Of a DNA stretch of 64,000 bases, positions 40,401 to 49,042 are shown piece after piece. The DNA is from Actinophytocola oryzae (GTDB lineage: Bacteria; Actinomycetota; Actinomycetes; Mycobacteriales; Pseudonocardiaceae): assembly GCF_004364325.1 (NCBI RefSeq), contig NZ_SOCP01000008.1, forward strand, positions 1-64,000, given 5' to 3'. The notes beneath the pieces were generated by a model. It worked only from the letters and a program-made list of their open reading frames with translations, was not told the origin of the DNA and ran no database searches. Position 1 is the stretch's first letter; each line of letters opens with the position of its first letter. A program made the position numbers and the translations under genes.

Positions 40401-41931
40401 CTGCCGGGCCGCGCTCGACGAGTTCGCCCGTGACACCCACGATGTCGTGGCGTTCGTGGGCTTCCCGGAGTGGGACGGGGACGTCTACAACGCGCTCGCC
40501 GTCGTCGCGGACGGGGCGGTGCGGGCTGTCTACCGCAAGTGCCGCCTGCCGAACTACGCGGTCTTCGACGAGCGCCGCTACTTCGCACCCGGTGCCGGCC
40601 CCTCGGTGGTCGAGGTGGGCGACGCCCCGGTCGGGCTCTCGATCTGCGAGGACATCTGGATCGAGGGCGAGCACCTGGCCGACGTCGCGGCGGCGGGCGC
40701 CGCGCTGATGGTGAACGTGGCGGCGTCGCCCTTCCACCGAGGCAAGGGCGTGGAGCGGGAACGGATGATCGTGCAGCGGGCCCGCGACCACCTGACGCCG
40801 ATCGCGATGTGCAACCTGGTCGGCGGGCAGGACCAGCTCGTCTTCGACGGCGGCTCCGTGGTGGTCGACCACCGGGGCGTCGTCCTCGGGAGGGCGCCGC
40901 GGTTCGAGGAATGCCTGCTGCACGTGGACATCGACGTAGCCGCCGTGCACCGCGCGAGACTGCTCGACACCCGTCACCGCGGCCTGCGCGCGGCGCGACC
41001 GGCCGTGCTCCCGGGGGTGTCCCGGCCGCCGGTCCCGGAGCAGCGCAGACGCGGCACGCCCGTGCTCGCGCCCGTCCTGGCGGAGGACGCGGAGGTGTAC
41101 GGGGCGCTCGTGCTCGGACTCCGCGACTACGTCGAGAAGAACGGCCTCGGGAAGGTGTGCCTCGGGGTGTCCGGCGGGATCGACTCGGCACTCGTGTTGT
41201 TGATCGCGGTCGACGCGCTCGGCGCCGACCGCGTCGAGGCGTTGCTGATGCCCTCCCGGTACTCCTCGGCGGAGACCAGGGCGGACTCCCGCCAGCTCGC
41301 CGACAACCTCGGCGTGCGCAGCCACGAGATCTCGATCGAACCCGCTTTCGTGGCCTACCAACAGATGCTGAAGACGGTGTTCGTCGACCTGGCCATCGAC
41401 GTGGCCGAGCAGCACCTGCAGGCCCGCATCCGGGGCACGATCCTCATGGCGATGCAGAACAAGCTCGGCTGGCTCGTGTTGGGCACCAACAACAAGACCG
41501 AGACGAGCGTCGGCTACTCCACGCTCTACGGCGACACCGTCGGCGCGCTGGGCGTGATCGACGACGTGCCGAAGTGGCAGGTGTACGAGCTGGTGCGGTA
41601 CCGGTCCGGGCTGTCCGAGACCGACCCGGTGCCCCGGGGCATCGTGGAGCGGCCGCCCAGCGCGGAGACCGCGTTCGACCAGCGCGACGAGGACTCGCTG
41701 CCGAAGTTCGGGGTGCTCGACCGGATCCTGGAACTGGCGATCGAGGAGGAGGCCGGCCGGGAACGCATCCTCGCCGAGACCGGGGCCTGCGTCGACGACG
41801 TCGACCTGGTGCTGGGGCTGATCGCCGCGAAGGAGTTCAAGCGCCACCAGCTCCCGCCGCCGCTGAGGGTCAGCCGCAGGGCGTTCGGCAGGGACCGCCG
41901 GATGCCCATCACCAACCGGTATCCCGACTGA
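40192..41931 (+). CDS. nadE: Glutamine-dependent NAD+ synthetase
   Basis: 579 residues. Residues 10-270 are the nitrilase-type glutaminase domain with the Glu-Lys-Cys triad in LTPELSICGYPPEDLL, YRKCRLPNY and LSICEDIW. Residues 300-579 are the synthetase domain: the ATP PP-loop LGVSGGIDSALVLL, GTNNKTETSVGYSTLYGD, and PSAETAFDQRDEDSLP. All key motifs are intact. The known reaction converts nicotinate-adenine dinucleotide, glutamine and ATP to NAD+. ATG 40192 has GGAGAAAGG nine bases upstream, preferred over GTG 40174. Its place between the exporter and the methyltransferase is unusual for a housekeeping gene; it may be an extra copy supplying NAD or amidating a pathway acid (inference). Confidence 0.9.
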   Translation: MSRSSDSGPLRLAVAQLNLVVGDLTGNVGRLREWTDRARDEGAELVLTPELSICGYPPEDLLTKTHFLRDCRAALDEFARDTHDVVAFVGFPEWDGDVYNALAVVADGAVRAVYRKCRLPNYAVFDERRYFAPGAGPSVVEVGDAPVGLSICEDIWIEGEHLADVAAAGAALMVNVAASPFHRGKGVERERMIVQRARDHLTPIAMCNLVGGQDQLVFDGGSVVVDHRGVVLGRAPRFEECLLHVDIDVAAVHRARLLDTRHRGLRAARPAVLPGVSRPPVPEQRRRGTPVLAPVLAEDAEVYGALVLGLRDYVEKNGLGKVCLGVSGGIDSALVLLIAVDALGADRVEALLMPSRYSSAETRADSRQLADNLGVRSHEISIEPAFVAYQQMLKTVFVDLAIDVAEQHLQARIRGTILMAMQNKLGWLVLGTNNKTETSVGYSTLYGDTVGALGVIDDVPKWQVYELVRYRSGLSETDPVPRGIVERPPSAETAFDQRDEDSLPKFGVLDRILELAIEEEAGRERILAETGACVDDVDLVLGLIAAKEFKRHQLPPPLRVSRRAFGRDRRMPITNRYPD

Positions 41932-41954
41932 GTCGCACACCCGAGGAGCAGCAC

Positions 41955-42707
41955 ATGACGACGGCCACGAAGTACACCATCACCCTGCCGCCGGCCGACC
42001 ACGCGACCGTGATGGCCGAGCAGTGGAGCTTCCAGCTCCTGGAGGACGGCCGGCAGACCAGCATCGGGGCACACGACTACGCCGCGATCTTCCGCAGACC
42101 CGGCCTGTACGAGCAGCTGTTCTACGAACGCCTGCGGTGCACCTCGCCCAGGCTGGCGAGCGAGGCGTTGCTCTCGGCGCTGGCCAACGACACCGGTGAC
42201 GTGCACCGGCTGCGGGTGCTCGACCTGGGCGCTGGCAACGGGATGGTGGGCGAGCTGCTGCCCGCCGCGAGGGTGATCGGGTTGGACATCAGCGCCGACG
42301 CACGGGACGCCTGCCTCCGCGACCGCCCGCACGCCTACGACGCGTACTACGTCGCCGACATGGCCGACCCGGACGACGAGCTGCTCAAACAGCTGGGGGA
42401 GTGGGAGATCGACGCGTTCGTGTCGATCTCCGCGCTCGGCTTCGGCGACGTCCCGGTCGCCGCGTTCGTCAACGCGTACAACGTCGTGGCCGACGGCGGC
42501 TGGGTCGTGTTCAACATCAGGGAGAACTTCCTCGACGCGCGTGACACGTCGGGCTTCGCGGAGCTGGTGAAGGAGATGACGTCGACCGGTGCGCTGCGTG
42601 TGCACCGGATGGAACGGTACCGCCACCGCGACTCCATCGACGGGGATCCGTTGTTCTACTACCTGTTCGTCGGCCGGAAGGCCCACGACCTCGGCGCTGC
42701 CGCGTGA
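41955..42707 (+). CDS. Class I SAM-dependent methyltransferase
   Basis: 250 residues. SAM-binding motif I is LRVLDLGAGNGMVGELL (about residue 87), followed by VIGLDISADARDAC (motif II acid). The motif IV region is EIDAFVSISALGFGD, then a VADGGWVVFNIRENF strand. The N-terminal 60 residues (DYAAIFRRPGLYEQLFYERL) resemble methyltransferases acting on small molecules. The ATG at 41955 follows GAGGAGC. The stop overlaps the next gene's GTG (GTGA), indicating coupling. O-, N- or C-specificity cannot be told. Confidence 0.8.
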   Translation: MTTATKYTITLPPADHATVMAEQWSFQLLEDGRQTSIGAHDYAAIFRRPGLYEQLFYERLRCTSPRLASEALLSALANDTGDVHRLRVLDLGAGNGMVGELLPAARVIGLDISADARDACLRDRPHAYDAYYVADMADPDDELLKQLGEWEIDAFVSISALGFGDVPVAAFVNAYNVVADGGWVVFNIRENFLDARDTSGFAELVKEMTSTGALRVHRMERYRHRDSIDGDPLFYYLFVGRKAHDLGAAA

Positions 42708-43675
42708 CCGTCGTCGACGTGCTGCACCTGCGTGACGTGGACCTGGTGCTGCGCCAGGGAACCGACGGCCTGTCGCAGGAGCTGGGCGGTGCACCCGGCC
42801 AGGCTGGACTGCGGCTGGTCGAGGCCCTGCGTGGTGCCGCTCCCGTGCACGCCGACCGTGGCGGGGCCGGCGTACACACGTGGGTGGCGCCGAGCGCCGT
42901 CACGGTGGCACGCAGGCTTTCCGGCGAACACACGAACACCATCGACCTCGTCGGCGAGCGTTATGTCGTCAAGTGGTATGTCCAGCCTGCCATCGGGGTG
43001 ACCCGCGAGCACGACCTCCTCGCCAGGCTCGCCGCCGAAGGCTGCACCGCCGCGCCCGCCCTGACCGGTGCGCTCGTGTGGCGTTCGGTGGACGGGCGGC
43101 TGACGACGCTCGCCGTGGTGACCGAGTTCGTGCCGGACGCCGAAGACGGGTGGACCGTCGTGGTGGGCCTCGACCCCGCACAGCGGGGGGACCGGCTCCG
43201 CGAGCTGGCGTCGTCCTTCGGGGACACGTTGGCACGCCTGCACGACGCGCTCGGTGACATCCACGGCGATGTCCACCTCGGACAGTTCCTGGTTCCGGCC
43301 GACGGCGCCGTCCGGTTGGTCGACCTGGAGGGCGATCCCCTCACGTCACAGGACGAACGAGCCCTCGGTGACACACCGCTGCGCGACCTCGCGTCGCTGC
43401 GCCGCTCGTTCGTGCTGGCTTTCCTGTGGCGCCAGGAGACCTGCGGTGACCCGCCGTCGGTGCGGGAGGTCTACGACGACGCGCTGCACGTGCTCACCGA
43501 GACCTACCTGGCGGCGAGCGGCTTCTCGCGGGAGCAGGCCTCGACCCTGCTGCCGGAACTGGAGGTCACGAAGGCGGCGGCCGAGATCCGCTACGCGGAG
43601 CGGTTCCTGCCGTCGTGGCTGCCGTTCGCCCGGCGGGGACACGCCGACGCGGTGCGTGCGGCGGTGCCTCGATGA
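42704..43675 (+). CDS. APH/maltokinase-fold small-molecule kinase
   Basis: 323 residues. The kinase signature is HGDVHLGQFLVPADGAVRLVDLEGDP (about residues 186-211), with the catalytic Asp in HGD and the metal Asp in DLEG. The wording is close to the C-terminal part of actinobacterial maltokinases, but the protein is shorter than a full maltokinase (about 450). YVVKWYVQP provides the likely ATP-contacting Lys. It overlaps the methyltransferase and the following hydrolase by four bases each. It may phosphorylate a sugar for the glycosyltransferase or inactivate the product for self-protection (inference). Confidence 0.75.
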   Translation: MTVVDVLHLRDVDLVLRQGTDGLSQELGGAPGQAGLRLVEALRGAAPVHADRGGAGVHTWVAPSAVTVARRLSGEHTNTIDLVGERYVVKWYVQPAIGVTREHDLLARLAAEGCTAAPALTGALVWRSVDGRLTTLAVVTEFVPDAEDGWTVVVGLDPAQRGDRLRELASSFGDTLARLHDALGDIHGDVHLGQFLVPADGAVRLVDLEGDPLTSQDERALGDTPLRDLASLRRSFVLAFLWRQETCGDPPSVREVYDDALHVLTETYLAASGFSREQASTLLPELEVTKAAAEIRYAERFLPSWLPFARRGHADAVRAAVPR

Positions 43676-44352
43676 CCGAGCTGGTCGACCTCAGCCAGGA
43701 GTTCTACGAGGGCATGCCCGTCTACCCGGGTCTGGTACCGACCCGGCTGTGGGAACACCAGTCGCACGCGGACACCCGGCTGCCGGACGGCACGTCGTAC
43801 TCCTCGTGCGGGATGGCCCTGAGCGACCACGCGGGAACCCACGTCGACGCGCCGAACCACATCGACCCGGGGGCCGCGTCGGTGGACCGGATCCCGCTGT
43901 CCGCGTGCTACGGCCCGGCCCTGTGCCTGAGCGTGTCCGGCGGCGACGGCCCGGTCACCTCGGCACGGTTGGCGGCCGCGGTCGAGGCGTGCGGCCAGGA
44001 ACCACGCCGCGGTGACGTGTTGCTGCTGCACACCGGTGTCCACGACCGGTTCGGTGGCACCCCTCGGTACCTGACCGACTACCACGGTCTCGACGGGACG
44101 GCCTGCGAGTGGGTCGTCGACCACGGCGTGGCCGCGGTCGGGGTGGACCAGCCGAGCCCGGACGGCCCGGACGGGTCCATCTCCCCGGCTCACCTGCGGT
44201 TCACCGCCGAGAACGTCCTCATCTACGAGAACCTCGCCAACCTCGGCCGGGTCGCGGGGCGGCGGTTCGTCTTCGCCGGTTTCCCGGTGCTGCTGCGGGG
44301 GAGCACCGGTGCCCCGGTCCGCGCGGTGGCGATCATGACCGCCGACGCCTGA
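43672..44352 (+). CDS. Cyclase/kynurenine-formamidase family metal hydrolase
   Basis: 226 residues. DHAGTHVDAPNHID matches the family motif HxGTHxDxPxH that binds the metal; an acidic DGPDGSISPAH segment and NLANLGRV near the end are also typical. Known members are KynB (N-formylkynurenine hydrolysis) and cyclases in polyketide clusters. Start ATG 43672 overlaps the kinase stop (ATGA). It ends the operon that began at the glycosyltransferase. It may close a ring on the beta-keto product or act on a formamide or lactone. Confidence 0.85.
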   Translation: MTELVDLSQEFYEGMPVYPGLVPTRLWEHQSHADTRLPDGTSYSSCGMALSDHAGTHVDAPNHIDPGAASVDRIPLSACYGPALCLSVSGGDGPVTSARLAAAVEACGQEPRRGDVLLLHTGVHDRFGGTPRYLTDYHGLDGTACEWVVDHGVAAVGVDQPSPDGPDGSISPAHLRFTAENVLIYENLANLGRVAGRRFVFAGFPVLLRGSTGAPVRAVAIMTADA

Positions 44353-44362
44353 GTGGACGTGG

Positions 44363-44394
44363 TGGAGCGGATGTGAAGTAACAGGACGCACACT
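44363..44394 (+). promoter_or_regulatory. Shared element, site 3 (upstream of luxR-type gene 2)
   Basis: TGGAG (44363), five bases, GTGAAG (44373), ten bases, CACACT (44389-44394). The ATG at 44397 begins two bases later and an in-frame GTG at 44403 eight bases later, so a leaderless or near-leaderless message is possible. Confidence 0.7.
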
Positions 44395-44396
44395 CG

Positions 44397-45065
44397 ATGT
44401 CAGTGGTCGACCGGTCGGGGAGGGCTCCCATGCAACAGGCTTCTCAGCAACGCGTTCGAGTCGTGGTCAACACCCCCGACGCCATCAGCTACGCGGGTGT
44501 CTCCGGCTACCTCCGCGGGTGCCCGGAGCTGACGCTGCTCGAACCGACGCAGCGCGGCGACGCCGACGTGGTCGTCTACATCCCCGAGAGCATGAGCCAG
44601 CGCGCCCTGGCACTGTTGCGCAGGGAGTCACGCAGCGGGAAACCGGTCGTGCTGGTCGCGAACGACGTCAGCGAGTCGGACCTGCTGGTCGCCGTCGAGT
44701 GCGGGGTGCGGGCCATCCTGCCGAGGGCCATGGCGACGAGCGAGCAGCTGTTGCACGCCGTGCTGGCAAGCGCTTCCCTCGGCGGTCTCATGCCTCCCGA
44801 CCTGCTGGGGGAGCTGCTGCGGCACGTCAACCACCTCCAGCACGAGGTGCTCGGGCCGAAGGGGCTCAACGCGGCGGGGCTGAACCCGAGGGAGATCGAC
44901 GTGCTGCGCCTGATGGCGGACGGCATGGACACCGCGGAGATCGCGACCACCCTGTCGTACTCGGAACGCACGGTGAAGAACATCATCTACGCGCTGACGA
45001 CCAGGCTCCAGCTGCGTAACAGGCCGCACGCGGTCGCGTACGCCATGCGCGCCGGGGTGATCTGA
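44397..45065 (+). CDS. LuxR-type transcriptional regulator with degenerate receiver (copy 2)
   Basis: 222 residues. The receiver-like N-terminus (RVRVVVNTPDAISYAGVSGYL, DADVVVYIPESM) lacks the phospho-acceptor Asp. The C-terminus is a LuxR helix-turn-helix (LNPREIDVLRLMADGMDTAEIATTLSYSERTVKNIIYAL). It is a paralogue of the regulator at 26108 and carries the same upstream element. ATG 44397 gives the longest form; GTG 44403 and ATG 44430 (MQQASQ) are in-frame alternatives, the last fitting the receiver border best. A strong terminator follows directly. It probably regulates the biosynthetic genes or the shared-element regulon. Confidence 0.85.
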   Translation: MSVVDRSGRAPMQQASQQRVRVVVNTPDAISYAGVSGYLRGCPELTLLEPTQRGDADVVVYIPESMSQRALALLRRESRSGKPVVLVANDVSESDLLVAVECGVRAILPRAMATSEQLLHAVLASASLGGLMPPDLLGELLRHVNHLQHEVLGPKGLNAAGLNPREIDVLRLMADGMDTAEIATTLSYSERTVKNIIYALTTRLQLRNRPHAVAYAMRAGVI

Positions 45066-45071
45066 CTGGGC

Positions 45072-45097
45072 CGAACGGGTGATGATTCACCCGTTCG
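45072..45097 (+). terminator. Perfect 11-base-pair hairpin after luxR-type gene 2
   Basis: Stem CGAACGGGTGA (45072-45082), loop TGAT, stem TCACCCGTTCG (45087-45097), seven bases after the regulator stop. It has no U tract, as is common in actinomycetes. It isolates the regulator from the SARP gene downstream. Confidence 0.8.
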
Positions 45098-45227
45098 CGC
45101 ACGTGGCCCTGGGTGTGTCACCCACTCTGGATAGCACGACATATGATGTTTTCGTGATGCCTCTGGCGAATTGCTGGGCTCCAGCTGTTTGCGCAGAGAG
45201 GCGCGCGGTACGGGCGAGGCCGTCCCG
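45098..45227 (+). promoter_or_regulatory. Upstream region of the first SARP/AfsR gene
   Basis: An AT-richer patch with TATGAT at 45142-45147 is a plausible -10 box. No convincing -35 is seen at standard distance (GTGTCA at 45115 is 21 bases away). About 80 bases separate it from the ATG at 45228. Confidence 0.35.
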
Positions 45228-48200
45228 ATGACGGCTGCCACCGACCCCCCGTCCGTCCGGATCCAGCTGCTCGGGCCGGTTCGCGCATGGCACGGCGACG
45301 TGGAGATCGACCTCGGCACGGCACGCCGTCGCGCAGTGTTCGCCATCCTGGCGCTGAGCGTGAACCGCGCCGTCTCGCAGGCGGAGCTGGTGGACGGGCT
45401 CTGGGGCGAGGAACCGTCGTCGAAGGCGATCGGGACCCTCCACACCTACATCTACGACCTGCGGCGGGCGCTGCGGTCCGTCCGGGGCTCGTCGGACGAC
45501 ACCGCCGTACTGACGACACAGGGCACGAGCTACTCCCTGCGGGTACCCGCCGAACGCATCGACGAGCAGCTGTTCCTCCGGCACCACGAGGCCGCGCAGC
45601 AACGCTGGGAGCAGGGTGACTTCGCCGGCGCCGCCGCGGAGCTGGACGCGGCGACCGCGCTGTGGCACGGCGACTCCCTCGAAGGGCTCACGGTGCCCTT
45701 CGCCCGGCTCCACCGGGCCCGGCTCGGCGAGCTGCGGCTGATGGCCCGTGGCCGCAGGGCCGCCGCGCGGCTCGCCCACGGCGACCACACCACCACGGCG
45801 GCGACGATCGACGAGCTGACCGACCTGGTCGAGCGGAACCCCCTGCGGGAAGGTCCCCGGGGCCTGCTGATGGTCGCCTTGCACCGGGCAGGCCGGGACG
45901 TCGAGGCGTTGCGGCTCTTCGAGGACACCGAGGAGGTGCTGGTCGGCGAGCTCGGGATCGAGCCTGGGCCGGCGATGCGACGGATCCGCGAGAAGATCGC
46001 GGCCAGGGCCGAGGTGACGGCGGCCGACATCGGTGCCGGCATGTGGACGCCGCAGGACCCCGGCACCGCCGCGGTCGCGATGCTGTCCCACGGCGGCGGA
46101 CCGGAACCGGCCGCGACGTTCGTCGGCAGGACACGGGAGCTGGGCCTGCTCCAGCCCATGCTGACCGGTCTCGCCGGCGGGCACGGCGGCTGCCTCTGGG
46201 TCGAGGGCGTCCTGGGGATGGGCAAGACGGCGCTGCTGGCGAAGGGCGTCGCCGGCATCTCGCCGGACTGCCGGGTGGTGTGGTCGACCGCCGACCGGCT
46301 CGCGGGCGGGGCCGAACCGGGTGACGAGGCGGTCGACCAGACGGTCGCGCTCGTGGCACAGGCCTGCGCCCAGACACCGCTGGTCCTGGTGGTCGAGGAC
46401 CTCCAGGGCAGCGAGGACAAGGCACTGTCGCTCTGGCACCGGCTGGCGCGGCTCACCCTGCGGCTCCCGCTGCTCCTGGTCGGGTTGTCGCGGCCGGTCT
46501 CGCCGACCTCGGAGCTGACACAGCTCCGCAACACCGTGCACGCCGTCGGCGGCCGCGTGCTGAGCCTCGACGCGTTGTCACCGGGCACGGTGGCCGAGCT
46601 GGTCGGCCTGCGCACCGGCGCCCGCTGCGGGACCGCGCTGGCGGAGCGCCTGGCGAGCGCGGGCGGCAACCCGCTGTTCGTCGACCAGCTCCTCGACATG
46701 CTGACCGACGCGGGCGCGCTGCGCATCGGGGACGGCGTCGCCGAGCTGGTGGACCTCGACCCGTCGGCCGAGGACGTGCTGGAGTCCGCCACCACCGCGC
46801 TGCTGCTGCGGCGACTGGGGTTCCTCGCGCCGCGCACGCACGAGATGGTGCGGTCGGCCGCGTTGCTCGGGACCGCGTTCAGCGTGGCCGAGGTGGCGGC
46901 CGTCATGCGGGTGTCACCCGTCGACCTGGTCGGCGCCGTCGGCGAGGCCACCGCCACCGGGGTACTGGTCGAACAGGACCGCGAGCTCGAGTTCCGGAAC
47001 GTCTCCGTGCGGCGGGCGCTGTACCACGAATGGCCGCCGAAGGTCCGGCCCCTGCGGCACATCGAGGCGGCGCGGGACCTGGCGGCGGCCGGTGCGGCCG
47101 TCGACCGGGTCGCCACCCAGATCCTGGCGGCGGCCCCGGCACTGTCCGAGTGGGCGGTCGGCTGGCTGCGCGACAACATCGACGCCGTGTCCGTCCAGAA
47201 CGCCGAGCTGGCCGCCGACCTGCTCTCCCAGGCCGTCGTGTCCGTCGCCGTGCCGGAGGCCGGCCTCGAGGACCTCGCCGTGCGGCGCATCCGGCTGCTG
47301 TTCCAGCTGGGGCAGACGCCGACGGCCGAGACGCGGGCCGTGCTGTACCGCACCGCCGACCCCGGGCACGCCGCCGAGCTGCGGTGGATCCTCGCCCAGC
47401 TCGTGTTCTTCGACGGCGAGGTGGACCACGCACTCGGCCTGCTCGCGGAGGTGGCGGAGAGCCCGGACACACCGGCGACGTGGCGGGCCCGGTGCCAGGC
47501 ACTGCGGGCCGAGTTCGAGCACACGCTGCCGGGTGGCATCGAGCGCGCGACCCGCACCGCGAGCGCGGCACTGGACCTCGCCGAACAGACCTCGGACCCG
47601 GCCTCCGTGGCGGAGGCCCTCCGGCAGCAGTGGTACCTCGATTCGGTGCGGCGCGACCACGAGGCGGCGCTCCGCCACGCCGGACAGGCGCTCGACGTCT
47701 CCGGCGAGAGCCTCGACCTCGCCGTCACCCGCCTGTCCCTGCTCGACAACCAGGCGTACAGCCTCCAGAACCTCGACAGGCTCGACGAGGCGACGGTGAC
47801 ACTGGAGCGGATGCGACAGATCGCGCGCCGCTACCGGGTGCGCACCAACCGCCCCCAGGTCGCCACCGCGGTGCACTACTTCTGGATCGGACACTGGGAC
47901 GCGGCCGTCGCCGAGCTGTCGTCGGTCACCGACGAGGGTCCTGGTGCCGCGCACCTCGACCGCAGACTCCAGACCGGGCTGCTCCACCACGGTGTGACCG
48001 CGCTGGTCGCCGCGCACCGGGGGGACGTCGAGACGTTGCGGGCCACGCTCGCGGCCGTCGACGACACGGTCCCCATCGTGAACACCATCGCCCAGGAGAA
48101 CAGCGACTTCCTCCTCGTGGCCCGTGCCGTCGACGCCGGGATGCGGTCCGGTCCGGCGGCCGAGCTGTCCGCCATGGACCCGCTGCTGGATCCCGACTAC

Positions 48201-48866
48201 GGCCGGATGACGCTGCGCCACCAGTGGCTGCCGGGGATCGTCCGGCTCGCGCTCACGGAGGGGGACTCGCGGCGGGTGCGTGAGGCACTCGCGCTGTGCT
48301 CGGCCGAGGCGGAGCTGGAGGTCGTGCCGGCCAGGGCCGGCGCGGCGTTTCGTTGGTGCACGGCACTCGTGGACGCCGACCCGGCGAGCCTCCTGGTCAC
48401 CGCACGGCACTTCAGCGAGGTGGGACGGCCGGTCGAGAAGGCCTCGGTCCTCCTCGACTGCGCGGAGCTGATCGCGCACCGGGGCGAACGTGAACGCGCG
48501 CGGCAGATGTTCGAGGAGGCCCTGGCGATCCTCACCGAGCTGGGTGCGAACCGCGACCTCGCGAACGCCGAGGCGCGGATGCGTGCCTGTGGCGTGTCGC
48601 CCCGCGCCGTCACACCGGCCGTCCTCGGCTGGCACACGCTCTCGGACGTGGAACGGCGGGTGGCGTCACTGGCCGCCGCCGCGGTGTCGAACTCCGACAT
48701 CGCCGCGGAGCTGTCGTTGTCCCGCAGGGAGGTGCAGGCCCACCTGTCCCGGACGATGCAGAAACTGGGCGCGTCGTCGCGGTCGGACCTCGCCGACCGG
48801 CTGGCGCACGCGGTCCACGAGTCGAGAGGCGGGCACGGCACCCTGCGGATCGCCGGCGACCCGTGA
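45228..48866 (+). CDS. AfsR-type SARP regulator with ATPase, TPR-like and C-terminal LuxR domains
   Basis: 1212 residues. N-terminal OmpR-type winged helix (VRIQLLGPVRAWHGDVEIDLGTARRRAVFAIL, residues 9-95), bacterial transcriptional activation domain (to about 255), ATPase with P-loop VEGVLGMGKTALL (about 325-337) and Walker B-like LVLVVEDLQG, helical TPR-like middle (600-1130), and a C-terminal LuxR helix-turn-helix (HTLSDVERRVASLAAAAVSNSDIAAELSLSRREVQ). Having DNA-binding folds at both ends makes it a SARP-LAL hybrid. ATG 45228 is chosen because the winged-helix strand begins ten residues later. It is a likely pathway activator, in tandem with the paralogue at 49043. Confidence 0.85.
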   Translation: MTAATDPPSVRIQLLGPVRAWHGDVEIDLGTARRRAVFAILALSVNRAVSQAELVDGLWGEEPSSKAIGTLHTYIYDLRRALRSVRGSSDDTAVLTTQGTSYSLRVPAERIDEQLFLRHHEAAQQRWEQGDFAGAAAELDAATALWHGDSLEGLTVPFARLHRARLGELRLMARGRRAAARLAHGDHTTTAATIDELTDLVERNPLREGPRGLLMVALHRAGRDVEALRLFEDTEEVLVGELGIEPGPAMRRIREKIAARAEVTAADIGAGMWTPQDPGTAAVAMLSHGGGPEPAATFVGRTRELGLLQPMLTGLAGGHGGCLWVEGVLGMGKTALLAKGVAGISPDCRVVWSTADRLAGGAEPGDEAVDQTVALVAQACAQTPLVLVVEDLQGSEDKALSLWHRLARLTLRLPLLLVGLSRPVSPTSELTQLRNTVHAVGGRVLSLDALSPGTVAELVGLRTGARCGTALAERLASAGGNPLFVDQLLDMLTDAGALRIGDGVAELVDLDPSAEDVLESATTALLLRRLGFLAPRTHEMVRSAALLGTAFSVAEVAAVMRVSPVDLVGAVGEATATGVLVEQDRELEFRNVSVRRALYHEWPPKVRPLRHIEAARDLAAAGAAVDRVATQILAAAPALSEWAVGWLRDNIDAVSVQNAELAADLLSQAVVSVAVPEAGLEDLAVRRIRLLFQLGQTPTAETRAVLYRTADPGHAAELRWILAQLVFFDGEVDHALGLLAEVAESPDTPATWRARCQALRAEFEHTLPGGIERATRTASAALDLAEQTSDPASVAEALRQQWYLDSVRRDHEAALRHAGQALDVSGESLDLAVTRLSLLDNQAYSLQNLDRLDEATVTLERMRQIARRYRVRTNRPQVATAVHYFWIGHWDAAVAELSSVTDEGPGAAHLDRRLQTGLLHHGVTALVAAHRGDVETLRATLAAVDDTVPIVNTIAQENSDFLLVARAVDAGMRSGPAAELSAMDPLLDPDYGRMTLRHQWLPGIVRLALTEGDSRRVREALALCSAEAELEVVPARAGAAFRWCTALVDADPASLLVTARHFSEVGRPVEKASVLLDCAELIAHRGERERARQMFEEALAILTELGANRDLANAEARMRACGVSPRAVTPAVLGWHTLSDVERRVASLAAAAVSNSDIAAELSLSRREVQAHLSRTMQKLGASSRSDLADRLAHAVHESRGGHGTLRIAGDP

Positions 48867-49042
48867 CACCTCAGTGTGACTACGTGTTCGTTGGTATCAC
48901 ACGAGAAGGAGGTTGGCATGGCTGGCGGATGGGGCCATGATTGAGTTCGGCGGTCCCGCCGGGGACGAGAACCATCCATGAGCGACCGTCCACACCGACG
49001 TGACGTCGTGCCACGGCCAGACCGACGTGAGGATGAGGCCTG
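48867..49042 (+). promoter_or_regulatory. Leader region of the second SARP gene, with two mini-ORFs
   Basis: GTGTGA (48874-48879) and TCACAC (48897-48902) form an inverted repeat, a candidate operator or hairpin. A near-perfect ribosome site AAGGAGG (48906-48912) precedes ATG 48918, which opens an 8-codon ORF (MAGGWGHD, stop at 48942-48944). A 21-codon ORF from ATG 48978 ends with a TGA overlapping the SARP start as TGATG. The layout suggests translational coupling or leader control. No longer gene is present. Confidence 0.45.
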
